A stretch of DNA of 64,000 nt from Rutidosis leptorrhynchoides. Taxonomy: Eukaryota > Streptophyta > Magnoliopsida > Asterales > Asteraceae. This document shows, in pieces, positions 52,456 to 64,000 of this stretch (its first letter is position 1; every line of letters starts with the position of its first letter). The notes below the pieces were generated by a model that saw only the letters and a program-made list of their open reading frames with translations, did not search any database and was not told where the DNA came from. The stretch is from the NCBI RefSeq assembly GCF_046630445.1, contig NC_092337.1, forward strand, positions 360,274,001 through 360,338,000, read 5' to 3'. The position numbers were made by a program, and so were the translations under genes.

Positions 52456-53802
52456 GATGAGAAAACCTATGAATCATAAAGAAAACACTAAAGTCAGCAC
52501 TAACGAACTTAATGAAAATAAGCAGTAACTTTTTCCCTTTTTAGGTTTATTTTGGGATCTTTTGCTGAGTTATCTATATCTTATAAATTGATATGATTTT
52601 GATGATAAACTCATTTCACATTCGTTATATGAAAATATACCATAATTACAAGTCAATACAATGAACATGAAATATTAAAAAAGATACATTTAATGAACAG
52701 AAGGCTATCTATCTTTATCTTTCTTCTTTTGATTTTCTTCATCAGATAGCTCTTCTTGTTTTACCTTCCAGTCTTCAGGGAACAATTCTGAGGAGGTAGA
52801 ATGATTGGATCTCTTCTGAATAGGCCAGCAATAGATTTCTTCTTCTTCTTCTTCTTCTTCTTCTTCTTCTTCTTCTTCTTCTTCTTCTTCTTCTTCTTCT
52901 TCTTCTTCTTCTTCTTCTTCTTCTTCTTCTTCTTCTTCTTCTTCTTCTTCTTCTTCTTCTTCTTCTTCTTCTTCTTCTTCTTCTTCTTCTTCTTCTTCTG
53001 TGATAGTTCATCATCTACATTCATTACAGGTGCATTACCATGCTTAGATGCCTTTTCAAGTAGATCTTGTAACTCAAGACGCAGTGTCCTCCTGAGATTA
53101 TTGTCTCATTTCCCAATAGAGTAGTGCAACATTTCCATCCATTCATGAAACCCATACAATCTCAAATCTCTGAAATCTACCTTCTCATTGATATTATTAT
53201 CTCTGCTGATTCTAAAAGCTCTCTTTGATCCTCTATGACACTTAATGATTTTACCAGGATTTACTCTGCGTGTCATTACATCAGCATACTTGCTTCTGAG
53301 ATGCTTATCAGTCAAGGCCTTTATATGTGCAGTCTCTTGTAGACTCACTTCTGGTGCCCTTTCAACAGCTTCAATTTTATTCAAAACCTTGTCCTGTGCC
53401 TTAATGATGGCTTTTGCTAATTTAATGGATTTTACTTCTTGAGCTTTATCAGCAGCCAATTTTTCTTTTTGTTCCTGAAGCCTTATTCTTTTAAGATACT
53501 CAGCACCATCCCTTTCTTGTTGTTCCAATTGAACACTTGTTATATATTCATTCATTGTGATGTTCATGTAATGTGTTGAGCGAATCTAATGACTACCATC
53601 ATCAGAAGACATGAGGTTACAGTATTGTTCCAAATCCATATCTAGTTGTACAGCTTCATAGAATAAAGCCTTTTCCTGATGAGTATGGAATCTCTGGCCA
53701 CTATTCTTGAAATACATACCAACATCAATGTTTAATTCTATAGCATTGATGTAGAATTACTGATCAAGAGGATGATACAGCATTATGATTTGGCGAATTC
53801 TT
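52456..53802 (-). pseudogene. copia 3' ORF (env-like position), C-terminal part, broken
   Basis: Continues the reading of 60408-63080 after the inverted-LTR insertion; the frame is continuous across the TTCTT target site. The clearest block is 53567-53106: a charged, helical region (EYLKRIRLQEQKEKLAADKA) and a C-terminal domain with RDLRLYGFHEWMEMLHYSIG. In-frame stops occur near 53750, 53588 and 53105. A later segment (NVDDELSQ, about 53020) runs into the lysine tract coded by the TTC microsatellite. I identify it only by position between pol side and polypurine tract, as in SIRE-type elements; no membrane or surface function is claimed. Confidence 0.5.
52837..52999. repeat. (TTC)n microsatellite, about 54 units
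   Basis: An uninterrupted TTC tract of about 163 bp. On the minus strand it lies in frame with the copia ORF remnant and would code about 54 lysines. Confidence 0.95.
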
Positions 53803-56078
53803 TGTAGCGACCCGACCAAATCATGTTTGACGACGCCGACTACTTCGGTCCCATTGCGTGGTCATAAGTCTTTATTATGACGTTTGACCAAAATATGTCG
53901 CATTCATTTCATAAGTAAAAGGATGTTTCAAGTTTACAAATATAGTTCAAAAGATTAGTTACAATACAAAGTTTAACGTACGAATGAAACCTATGCGACA
54001 CAATTTAAAGTAGTCAAAAGACGCTCCAACTATGCATGCATACTCGACATCCAAGCAAGTATCAAAAAGAGTGCGGAAGCATGTATCAAGTAGCTTTCAA
54101 GGACCTGAAAAAACATATAGAAAACTGTCAACGAAAACGTTGGTGAAATCATAGGTGTTTTAGTAAACGTTGCATTTGAACCACAAGATTTAATATATAA
54201 TATGATTATCAAAATCATTTGCATTCCAAAGTTGTTATTTGTTTCACGGGCACCCAATTATCAAACTTAACTGTTTTACACCCTTTGCGTAGTGTTAGAA
54301 CATACACTAGACCCGAAAATATATTTCATCCGCTAACGGTAGCGAACCGTCCGAATGAGGCTCGTCATGCCCATGTGATCACATAATATAAGTTCACGTT
54401 TACACCCTGCAAGTGTAACTAATGATAATTGAATTGAGGATTTTCGTTCAAACCCGTACGTGGAATGTTCGTTTTCGTACTTGTGTTCAATGTATAAAAG
54501 TATGATACGTATATGTTTCTCATCCCATAGTTTAAAGCATAAAAGTTGTTTGAAAGATGGGACTATGATCTCACCTTGAGTGCATGTATGAAAAGTACTT
54601 CACAAAGTAACGTGTGCGAAGGATAGTGCTAGTCTTGACCTAAACAAATAGGTCGTATCAATAACGGTAAACACGATAGGTCAAAGATGTTCAATTAGTC
54701 CTATGGCTCGTTACGACTCGATTATGTAGCATGTGAAATCAAATTGTCAAGTTTCATGCAAGATACAAGTATAGAAACAAGTTCGGAGGGTTGCATAATC
54801 ATTTGGTTAAGTTTGACAAAAAGTCAAACTTTGGTCGGTCAAAGTCAACAAAAAAGTCAACACGTTCGGGTCGGGTCCCGAACTATTTTTCTGAGGTTTT
54901 TAATCATATATGAGCATGTTAGAACAAGTTACATGTGAATCGGAGGTGCGTAGCATAGCAAACATTATTCGAAAATCGACAAAGTTGGACAGACCACTTT
55001 GGCACGCCGCGCGGGTATATGGCGCGCCGCGCCATTACCTTTGCAGAGAATTCTGGCAGTTTTTAAGTTTTATGCACGAACCTAACTTCAACCAATCACC
55101 ATTTATGACCCGCAAACTACCAAAGCATGTATCTTATATCATCGGAAAGGTATTTTGACAAGGAAAACAACTAAACACATTTCATCCATCACATTTACTT
55201 TTACAACAACCAAAATCACATTCAAAGCTCCTCATTATATGCACTCAAGTTCATAAATGAAATTCGATGATTCGGCAACCAATTTACATGAATGATATGC
55301 CGTTTCGAAGGTGATCAAGCATACAATACAACCTAACACTTACAAATAACATTTCATGTCATTCAAAGCATCAAAAGTTCATTTCAAGTTCATCAAACCC
55401 TAACCCAAATCCACCAAAACCAATAATCAAGTTTATGAAGTTTTCTAAAACAACCTACACATAAAATTGAAGCTAGTGCTACTAGTAACACATTTAATAC
55501 TTGCACTTTACCATAACAACAACATTTAAGCAACCAAATTACCAAATCAAACACACCAAAGTTCATATTCAAGCTAGTTACTTCAAATAACGAAATCGAG
55601 CATATAAATCATATAATCATGTTAGACTTGAGCCATAGACACTAATTAACAACTTTATAAGTTAAAAACATCAAGAACACAAAATCTAGTGATTTTAGAA
55701 AGTTACCCAAACTTGATGAAATTGGTATGAAATCGAAGAGGAAGATGAGAGGATTTCGAATATGCAATTTGTTTAGATGGATGCTTGCTCGATTTGATTT
55801 AGATGATGATTCTTGAAATTGGAGAATTGAGAGAAAATATGAAAGTAGAAGAAGAAAAGGGAAATGAAAAAGAAAAGATGGGAGTGGGGGTTGACTAGTC
55901 AAAGGCTAGTCACCTCTTTGGCATTTTGGCGAAACTAGTCCCTCAAGTTCGTTTGCGGGTGCGTGAAATACCTAGACGAGATAATTTTAAAACACGTATT
56001 AACCGGAGATGTTATAAACATATAACGGGATTTAAATAGTTAAACGGAAAAGTAAATGGAAAAAGGCGGGATGTTACA
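53803..56078 (-). repeat. left outward-facing LTR of the palindrome
   Basis: 2276 bp, sense minus, TGTAACATCCCGCC (56078) to GGGTCGCTACA (53803). It holds the palindrome pair 55001-55033. The small ORFs in it (54030-54257, 55642-55902) recur in the other arm and are LTR sequence, not genes. Confidence 0.85.
55001..55033 (-). repeat. paired GC-rich palindromes, left LTR arm
   Basis: GGCACGCCGCGCG (55001-55013) and GGCGCGCCGCGCC (55021-55033, perfect around its central base), centres 20 bp apart. Confidence 0.8.
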
Positions 56079-57737
56079 TTGTAGTCGGCGCCGTCAAACA
56101 TGATTTGGTCGGGTCGCTACAGATGGTATCAGAGCGTTGGTTGTAGGGATTTAGAGTTCATTGGTGTCAACCCCGAGTCATAGGGTACATTAGTGAGTCT
56201 AGACTACAACCGGCATATAAACTTGAAGTAGGAATTACTTGACTACTTGTGCATTATACTCGAACTCGTCTATCATATCTAATTCTTATTCAATCTTAAT
56301 CTCACGTTACTTGATTCAATTGATGCGCCACCTTGACTAAATGAATTAGTGTCGAATGCACATATGAATTAGGGTAATATAATATCCGGGATTATATTAA
56401 AACATTGTTCCTTCAAAACGAATCACACGACGAGGAGGCATTGTTCCTTCAAAACAACTAAACACATTTCATCCATCACATTTACTTTTACAACAACCAA
56501 AATCACATTCAAAGCTCCTCATTAAATGCACTCAAGTTCATAAATGAAATTCGATGATTCGGCAACCAATTTACATGAATGATATGCCTTTTCGAAGGTG
56601 ATCAAGCTTACAATACAACCTAACACTTACAAATAACATTTCATGTCATTCAAAGCATCAAAAGTTCATTTCAAGTTCATCAAACCCTAACCCAAATCCA
56701 CCAAAACCAATAATCAAGTTTATGAAGTTTTCTAAAACAACCTACACATAAAATTGAAGCTAGTGCTACTAGTAACACATTTAATACTTGCACTTTACCA
56801 TAACAACAACATTTAAGCAACCAAATTACCAAATCAAGCACACCAAAGTTCATATTCAAGCTAGTTACTTCAAATAACGAAATCGAGCATATAAATCATA
56901 TAATCATGTTAGACTTGAGCCATAGACACTAATTAACAACTTTATAAATTAAAAACATCAAGAACACAAAATCTAGTGATTTTAGAAAGTTACCCAAACT
57001 TGATGAAATCGGTATGGAATCGAAGAGGAAGATGAGAGGATTCCGAATATGCAATTTGTTTAGATGGATGCTTGCTCGATTTGATTTAGATGATGATTCT
57101 TGAAATTGGAGAATTGAGAGAAAATATGGAAGTAGAAGAAGAAAAGGGAAATGAAAAAGAAAAGATGGGAGTGGGGGTTGACTAGTCAAAGGCTAGTCAC
57201 CTCTTTGGCATTTTGGCGAAACTAGTCCCTCAAGTTCGTTTGCGGGTGCGTGAAATACCTAGACGAGATAATTTTAAAACACGTATTAACCGGAGATGTT
57301 ATAAACATATAACAGGATTTAAATAGTTAAACGGAAAAGTAAACGGAAAAAGGCGGGATGTTACATTGTAGTCGGCGCCGTCAAACATGATTTGGTCGGG
57401 TCGCTACAGATGGTATCAGAGCGTTGGTTGTAGGGATTTAGAGTTCATTGGTGTCAACCCCGAGTCATAGGGTACATTAGTGAGTCTAGACTACAACCGG
57501 CATATAAACTTGAAGTAGGAATTACTTGACTACTTGTGCATTATACTCGAACTCGTCTATCATATCTAATTCTTATTCAATCTTAATCTCACGTTACTTG
57601 ATTCAATTGACGCGCCACCTTGACTATATGAATTAGTGTCGAATGCACATATGAATTAGGGTAATATAATTTCCGGGATTATATTAAAGCATTGTTCCTT
57701 CAAAACGAATCACACGACGAGGAGGCATTGTTCCTTC
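55164..57737. repeat. 1287-bp tandem duplication in the left arm
   Basis: 55164-56450 and 56451-57737 have the same length and only scattered base differences. Each unit contains the inner 0.9 kb of the LTR, the 40-bp LTR-end copy, the PBS and the leader. AAAACA stands at the start of each unit and at the end of the second, so the duplication arose across a 6-bp microhomology. Confidence 0.9.
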
Positions 57738-58192
57738 AAAACACAAGAATACCGTTGATTAGTATTCTTAATAATACTAACCATGATATGGAATAAGGAT
57801 AGAGAGAAATTTTCCTTGACTCGCCTTAAATTCTTTATGTCATAATTTCGGAATGTTCATATGAGTCACCGTAATATAATCCCGGAAATTATATTACCCT
57901 AATTCATATGTGCATTCGACACTAATTCATATAGTCAAGGTGGCGCGTCAATTGAATCAAGTAACGTGAGATTAAGATTGAATAAGAATTAGATATGATA
58001 GACGAGTTCGAGTATAATGCACAAGTAGTCAAGTAATTCCTACTTCAAGTTTATATGCCGGTTGTAGTCTAGACTCACTAATGTACCCTATGACTCGAGG
58101 TTGACACCAATGAACTCTAAATCCCTACAACCAACGCTCTGATACCATCTGTAGCGACCCGACCAAATCATGTTTGACGGCGCCGACTACAA

Positions 58193-60402
58193 TGTAACAT
58201 CCCGCCTTTTTCCGTTTACTTTTCCGTTTAACTATTTAAATCCCGTTATATGTTTATAACATCTCCGGTTAATACGTGTTTTAAAATTATCTCGTCTAGG
58301 TATTTCACGCACCCGCAAACGAACATGAGGGACTAGTTTCGCCAAAATGCCAAAGAGGTGACTAGCCTTTGACTAGTCAACCCCCACTCCCATCTTTTCT
58401 TTTTCATTTCCTTTTTCTTCTTCTATTTCCATATTTTCTCTCAATTCTCCAATTTCAAGAATCATCATCTAAATCAAATCGAGCAAGCATCCATCTAAAC
58501 AAATTGCATATTCGGAATCCTCTCATCTTCCTCTTCGATTCCATACCGATTTCATCAAGTTTGGGTAACTTTCTAAAATCACTAGATTTTGTGTTCTTGA
58601 TGTTTTTAACTTATAAAGTTGTTAATTAGTGTCTATGGCTCAAGTCTAACATGATTATATGATTTATATGCTCGATTTCGTTATTTGAAGTAACTAGCTT
58701 GAATATGAACTTTGGTGTGTTTGATTTGGTAATTTGGTTGCTTAAATGTTGTTGTTATGGTAAAGTGCAAGTATTAAATGTGTTACTAGTAGCACTAACT
58801 TCAATTTTATGTGTAGGTTGTTTTAGAAAACTTCATAAACTTGATTATTGGTTTTGGTGGATTTGGGTTAGGGTTTGATGAACTTGAAATGAACTTTTGA
58901 TGCTTTGAATGACATGAAATGTTATTTGTAAGTGTTAGGTTGTATTGTATGCTTGATCACCTTCGAAACAGCATTTCATTCATGTAAATTGGTTGCCGAA
59001 TCATCGAATTTCATTTATGAACTTGAGTGCATTTAATGAGGAGCTTTGAATGTGATTTTGGTTGTTGTAAAAGTAAATATGATGGATGAAATGTGTTTAG
59101 TTGTTTTCCTTGTCAAAATACCTTTCCGATGATATAAGATACATGCTTTGGTTGTTTGCGGGTCATAAATGGTGATTGGTTGAAGTTAGGTTCGTGCATA
59201 AAACTTAATAACTGCCAGAATTCTCTGCACAGGTAATGGCGCGGCGCGCCATATACCCGCGCGGCGCGCCAAAGTGGTCTGTCCAACTTTGTCGATTTTC
59301 GAATAATGTTTGCTACGCTACGCACCTCCGATTCACATGTAACTTGTTCTAACATGCTCATATATGATTAAAAACCTCAGAAAAATAGTTCGGGACCCGA
59401 CCCGAACGTGTTGACTTTTTTGTTGACTTTGACCGACCAAAGTTTGACTTTTTGTCAAACTTAACCAAATGATTATGCAACCTTCCTAACTTGTTTCTAT
59501 ACTTGTATCTTGCATGAAATTTGACAATTTGATTTCACATGCTACATAATCGAGTCGTAACGAGCCATAGGACTAACTGAACATCTTTGACCTATCGTGT
59601 TTACCGTTATTGATACGACCTATTTGTTTAGGTCAAGACTAGCACTATCCTTCGTACACATTACTTTGTGAAGTACTTTTCATACGTGCACTCAAGGTGA
59701 GATCATAGTCCCATCTTTCAAACAACTTTTATGCTTTAAACTATGGGATGAGAAACATATACGTATCATACTTTTATACATTGAACACAAGTACGAAAAC
59801 GAACATTCCACATACGGGTTTGAACGAAAATCCTCAATTCAATTATCATTAGTTACACTTGCAGGGTGTAAACGTGAACTTATATTATGCGATCACATGG
59901 GCTTGACGAGCCTCATTCGGACGGTTCGCTACCGTTAGCGGATGAAATATATTTTCGGGTCTAGTGTATGTTCTAACACTACGCAAAGGGTGCAAAATAG
60001 TTAAGTTTGATAATTGGGTACCCGTGAAACAAATAACAACTTTGGAATGCAAATGATTTTGATAATCATATTATATATTAAATCTTGTGGTTCAAATGCA
60101 ACGTTTACTAAAACACCTATGATTTCACCAATGTTTTCGTTGACAGTTTTCTATATATTTTCTCAGGTCCTTGAAAGCTACTTGATACATGCTTCCGCAC
60201 TCTTTTTGATACTTGCTTGGATGTCGAGTATGCATGCATAGTTGGAGCATCTTTTGACTACTTTAAATTGTGTCGCATAGGTTTCATTCGTACGTTAAAC
60301 TTTGTATTGTAACTAATCTTTTGAACTACATTTGTAAACTTGAAACATCCTTTTACTTATGAAATGAATGCGACATATTTTGGTCAAACGTCGATCGCTA
60401 CA
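58193..60402 (+). repeat. right outward-facing LTR of the palindrome
   Basis: 2210 bp, sense plus, TGTAACATCCCGCC to GATCGCTACA. It is 66 bp shorter than the left copy because of a deletion just before its outer end, between AAACGTC and GATCGCTACA. It holds the palindrome pair 59238-59270. Confidence 0.85.
59238..59270 (+). repeat. paired GC-rich palindromes, right LTR arm
   Basis: GGCGCGGCGCGCC (59238-59250) and CGCGCGGCGCGCC (59258-59270), centres 59244 and 59264, 20 bp apart. No TATA box follows at 20 bp in this LTR. Confidence 0.8.
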
Positions 60403-60407
60403 TTCTT

Positions 60408-63080
60408 TCTGCTTTCGTGGCTGCTTCCCTACTAAGCCATTCATCAACAGTGATTTCTAGCCTGTGAGCTTCCCTTTCATCTGGATTCATTCTCTTGGGA
60501 TCAGACATTCTGTGTACAACTAGTTCATATTCCCAAGTGGTATGCTTGTCATTTTCTTTGGGGAAGATGAAGGATATGTATATGGTAGTTCTGTTGTGTC
60601 TGAAGGACCCACTGGTTCATACTGATGAAGATCACCCAGTAGCCTATCAAAGTCAGCACGATAGACTGCACATAGAGGAGATAAGATAAAAGTATAATTG
60701 CCACTACCTCAGACAGTAAAATTAGCAGCATCAGCAGAAACATCATTAGTATTAGCACCCGACTCATCCTCCTTTACTGGGTCTTCAACACTTCTTTCAC
60801 CCAGGCCCCAGCAGTACACTTCTGGTTGGGTCTTCAATCATAGCACTCCTTGTTGTGTCTTCACTACCAGCTGACTGATTAGTATCAGTTGGTACCATCA
60901 ACTGCCTCGAATAAGGGTTCTTTCTTTATGAGCTGGTTATCCCTAGGGGCAGATTTCACCCTTTGTTTGTCAATAGGCTTGGGTTCAGCTGATGGTTCTT
61001 GTATTGATACTGGTTCTTGTGTAGGCAAGAGGGGAGTTAAAGCAAGTTGCCCCCCCTCAGTAGCAGACAGATTTGTCTCTACTAGTTTCTCTTCATCATC
61101 AGATAGATGAATGACCTCTACTAGCTGTGCTGAAGTTGTTGGTTGTGTAGGAATTGCTGGTTGAGAGGATTTACTGGTTTTCATCCCACTAGTTATCCAT
61201 TGCAGGAATACATATGTCTTCTCTTTTTTGGATCTTTCAGATTGTAAGTACTTTTGAAGTCCCTCAACAGTTATATTCCTTATCCTTTCAGCCCTCTTAG
61301 CATACAATTTAGCCTTCTTCTTGTCAAATTTAACCATGAACTTAGCATCTCTTTTTCTTTGAGCCTTTTGTGTTGATTGATGCTAAGAATCTGGTTGTGA
61401 ATGTCTAGTAGTTCACCAGATAGACCTCTGCGATATTCAATTTTCTTCTTCTTCTTTTCAGCATAGGCCTCAAACCTGGTGTTGAAGGCATCATTGAGTT
61501 TTTGCTATCTCTACTAATTTTTCTCTAATTTTCTCTTCAGCTTTCTTTCCATGGTTTGAGAAATAGCAAAAGATTCAGCCAGCTCAGTAGAAACAACTTC
61601 ATTGGGCTTACTGCTAGAACCAATATCATCAGCAGATGTGTCAGGTATGCATGGTTGAGATTCACCAGCACCCTTATCACCTGCTTTAGTATGAGCGTTG
61701 CTGGGCTTAGGGCCAGTATTCCCTTGACCATTACCATCACCATTACCATCACCATCTCTCCTCTGCTACTTGAGAGCCTTTTCATACTCATGCTCTCTCT
61801 CAGATTGTTTTCTCTTCTTTGACTTCTTCTTCTTCTCCCCCTTTTTGTCATCAGCAAAGGTGGAAGTAGATCCAAGGGGAATAGTTACCTCTAGGTCGCT
61901 ATCAGAATCAGGTATTGACTAGGTAAAGTTATTCCAGTCAGCATCAGCAGGAGATAAGTTAGCACCAGGATCAACACCATGTTGTTGAAGACAGAGATTA
62001 GATGTTTTAACCTCATTTCTAGCCATACCCATGGCAATTTTATCAACATTTGCTCGAACATCATATTGAAGTTCAGCCATTCTGTGCAGAGTCTCAATAA
62101 GTCTAAGATAAGTAGAAACATGAACCATATTGGCCATCTGCTATTCATAGTTTTCAACCCTCTCCTCAAGCACCCTGTTTTCTTTATTTAGCACATGAAC
62201 CCTGTTCATGGTGTCTCTTGATTGCATCAAGTGCTAGGTCAGAAAATGCATTGATTTGATGTAGTTTTGCTTCAATAGATAAGGTGGTGATACTACCAGC
62301 TTGCTTGAGTTCTTCTCCCACAGATTCAACAACAGTCTCCTGAATGGTTTTCTGCATAGTTGGTGTGATTGGCAACAGTGCGATAAACAGCAAGGGTAGA
62401 TAACCATTCCATCTCAACTTCATCCGCTGCACTGGTTGGTGGTGGTGTAGTAATAGCTGGAATAGGAGTACCACTGTGGGGTGGTGGAGGTGGAAGGTCA
62501 GAATCAGACTCATCACCATGATCACCAACATTTTTACCTTCACCCGAAGGCTTAGAACCACTAGTATATCCTTATTTGAAGAATCAACTTCATCAGTATC
62601 AAGATCCACTGGTTTGTCTTTGGAACCAGTAGTATTATCAAGAACTAAAGGCTCGTCCTTACCAATACCTTTATCAGCATCACCATCAGAAAAAGATGAT
62701 GAGAAAGAAGCTGATAAATTAGAAGGTAACGGTGAATCAGGAACATCTTGAATGGTGACCTTACCAGTATTAGGATCATGTTGAAACTTGAGAGGCCTCC
62801 AATGTTTAGGCCATGGAGAAGCAGCAGGAGCCATACCAAAGTAATGATAGTATGGCTGCTCATTTATATTATCAAATGTGGTCAGCCTCTCATATACTTC
62901 ATCCCTCACTGGTTCATCCATATGTTGAAGCAATTCAACCAACTCTTCATCAGGTAATTTGATGGCTGCAACCAGGGCACTTCGGGGATCTATGGTCAGC
63001 TGATCAACCAATAAAGCAATCTTTGGAGCAATGGATACTCCCTTATAAACAAATTTGGGAATAACCAGGGCACTTTGCAT
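60408..63080 (-). pseudogene. copia 3' ORF (env-like position), N-terminal part, broken
   Basis: Begins at an ATG at 63080 (MQSALVIPKFVYKGVSIAPK). The first 170 residues form a compact region (LPDEELVELLQHMDEPVRDE, YYHYFGMAPAASPWPKHWRP) followed by a Ser/Asp-rich tail. Frames then change near 62570 and again near 62380, with stops near 62140, 61918, 61770, 61505 and 61380, and a readable block at 61337-60885 (KKKAKLYAKRAERIRNITVE, then Pro/Gln/Thr-rich). GAT/GGT triplet repeats at 61730-61760 shift frame. The set resembles the extra ORF found after pol in SIRE-type copia elements of Asteraceae; this is recall without a search. It ends at the TTCTT site of the inverted-LTR element. Confidence 0.5.
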
Positions 63081-64000
63081 TTTTGTTAGCTTGCATTGGC
63101 ATGTAGTTGCATTTCATGCATTTGAAAAATCTGAAAAGACCAAAAACAGTTTGTGATTTGGGTAGAAATGTGTTTGTTTGAGTTTAAATGATGTAAAGCT
63201 GCATTTCAGGATCAGGAACGACGTTCCTACTTTTGGAATGATGATATGGCCAAAACGAACGGTTTTATTTGTGCGGTGTAGTTAGGTCGCAACACGTCAG
63301 AATCAACCACCAAGAGGGGGTACTGTTTTAAATTTATATTTAGTGGGGCCTAAATCGTACTACTCCTTATTATGAGTAAGGGAAGTATGACCTACGGTCG
63401 TATTTTTAAGATATCAGTAGAATCGAACCTATATTTAAAGCTTAAGATAGTTATAAAGGAGTAGTGGTTACCTAATTTTGGGGTTTTCTAGTTTATAAGA
63501 TAGACAAAGTAAATGCAATAAAATTCGTAATTCAGATAAGGTTAAAACAAGTGCATACTATGATTTCATCAGTTATTCTGCCGAGACTATGGAATGCTGG
63601 CTCATGAATAAGTAGAGGCCTTGTATTCATTACACTGGTCCTAAACGCCCATGTCGTAAGACATGTCACTGGTTAATGAGATAGGCTTGAAGATTCTGAA
63701 TAGACAACAATGTCCCTTACCCCCGACGCCCGTGCAGTCTGACTACATGCATACACGTTCAGACGGCTCATCCAATTGAGCGACTCGGTTGGGTGACGTA
63801 TTAACATTCCACAAAGTTCTAAACTTTCTTAAGCATAATAGAATACAAGGTTTACCATATTCGAGAGACGTGATGTATTTCAATGCTTTCATTAATGATT
63901 GGTTTTAAAAGATAGTTAGGCCCTTTAATAAGAGTTCAACCATAAAGAACACCATGGCCAAGTCCAGTTGACTTCCATGAACACGTTCGGTTATCCTAAC
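63081..64000. other. no gene; LTR-like sequence at right edge
   Basis: No ORF is supported. Read on the minus strand, 64000-63260 has the look of an LTR or leader (AGGTTCGATTCTACTGATAT, long non-coding AT-rich sequence, CCCCCTCTTGGTGGTTGATT). A 13-bp palindrome GGAACGACGTTCC lies at 63215-63227. The polymerase part of the copia element is not seen here, so another insertion may start in this stretch. Confidence 0.35.

Larger units (their letters stand above)
53803..60402. mobile_element. inverted-LTR palindromic retroelement, one TSD pair
   Basis: 6600 bp bounded by TGTAGCGACC (53803) and TCGCTACA (60402) and by exact TTCTT duplications (53798-53802 and 60403-60407). Reading inward from each side: an LTR pointing outward (53803-56078 minus, 58193-60402 plus), a 40-bp copy of the LTR end in the opposite sense, a tRNA-Met type PBS TGGTATCAGAGCGTTGG (56124-56140 plus; 58131-58147 minus) and about 330 bp of leader. 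The left arm also has a 1287-bp tandem duplication. The spacer 57738-57880 is unique. No gag or pol is present. The shared duplication argues for integration as one unit. Confidence 0.85.

Noticed and set aside
52761-53124. Poly-Lys, poly-Arg and poly-Phe ORFs as proteins
   Set aside because: They are three frames of one TTC microsatellite.
55642-58629. 86-codon ORF present three times (55642, 56929, 58369) as a conserved gene family
   Set aside because: All copies lie at the same place in the duplicated LTR arms, so conservation reflects LTR copying.
54030-60241. 75-codon ORF in two inverted copies (54030, 60014) as a gene pair
   Set aside because: Part of the two LTR arms; no domain.

Overview
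The window is plant nuclear DNA. It has spliced eudicot-type genes, plant LTR retrotransposons (Ty3/gypsy chromovirus and Tat-like, Ty1/copia), MITEs, a Helitron end and long AT microsatellites. The LTR styles fit a large-genome asterid, probably Asteraceae; that placement is from memory and not proven here. There is no bacterial gene, CRISPR array or rRNA. Only two host genes are supported. Most of the rest is retrotransposon sequence in nested layers.

Layout. 1-20616 is a staircase of at least four nested LTR elements whose other ends lie off the left edge: a Tat-type element on the minus strand (T1, 1-4462), inside a related plus-strand element (T2, 4463-8422), inside the 3' LTR of a gag-only minus-strand chromovirus-like element (K1, 8423-15056), inside the decayed polyprotein end of a plus-strand chromovirus (K2, 15057-20616). 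21278-26791 is a complete gag-protease deletion derivative (R) with 460-bp LTRs and a CACAC target duplication, itself split by a 2.9-kb solo LTR (S1, duplication CATCC).

26.8-43.5 kb is a gene island. It holds a six-exon FatB-type acyl-ACP thioesterase gene (29839-32310, plus; plastid fatty-acid release) and a twelve-exon base-exchange phosphatidylserine synthase gene (39543-34772, minus; ER phospholipid synthesis). Both are lipid genes, but I see no sign that they work as a unit. MITEs, a SINE, a Helitron and a Mutator-like element sit in and around their introns.

43.5-64 kb is a minus-strand Ty1/copia (SIRE-like) remnant. Its 3' LTR was hit twice by gypsy LTR insertions, S2 and S3; S3 is a clear solo LTR with target duplication GCTAT. 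Its terminal ORF is broken by a 6.6-kb structure made of two inverted LTR arms (53803-60402), flanked as one unit by TTCTT.

Main observation. Several LTRs that differ in sequence and family carry two copies of a short GC-rich perfect or near-perfect palindrome. The palindrome sequence differs between most elements. The centre-to-centre distance is 20 bp (K1 twice, inverted-LTR element twice) or 31-32 bp (T1, T2, S1, T1 leader), close to two or three helical turns. In T1, T2 and S1 the pair ends 20-21 bp before a TATA box. This looks like an undescribed LTR promoter module with constrained geometry and fast-changing sequence. Coordinates and counts were made by eye.
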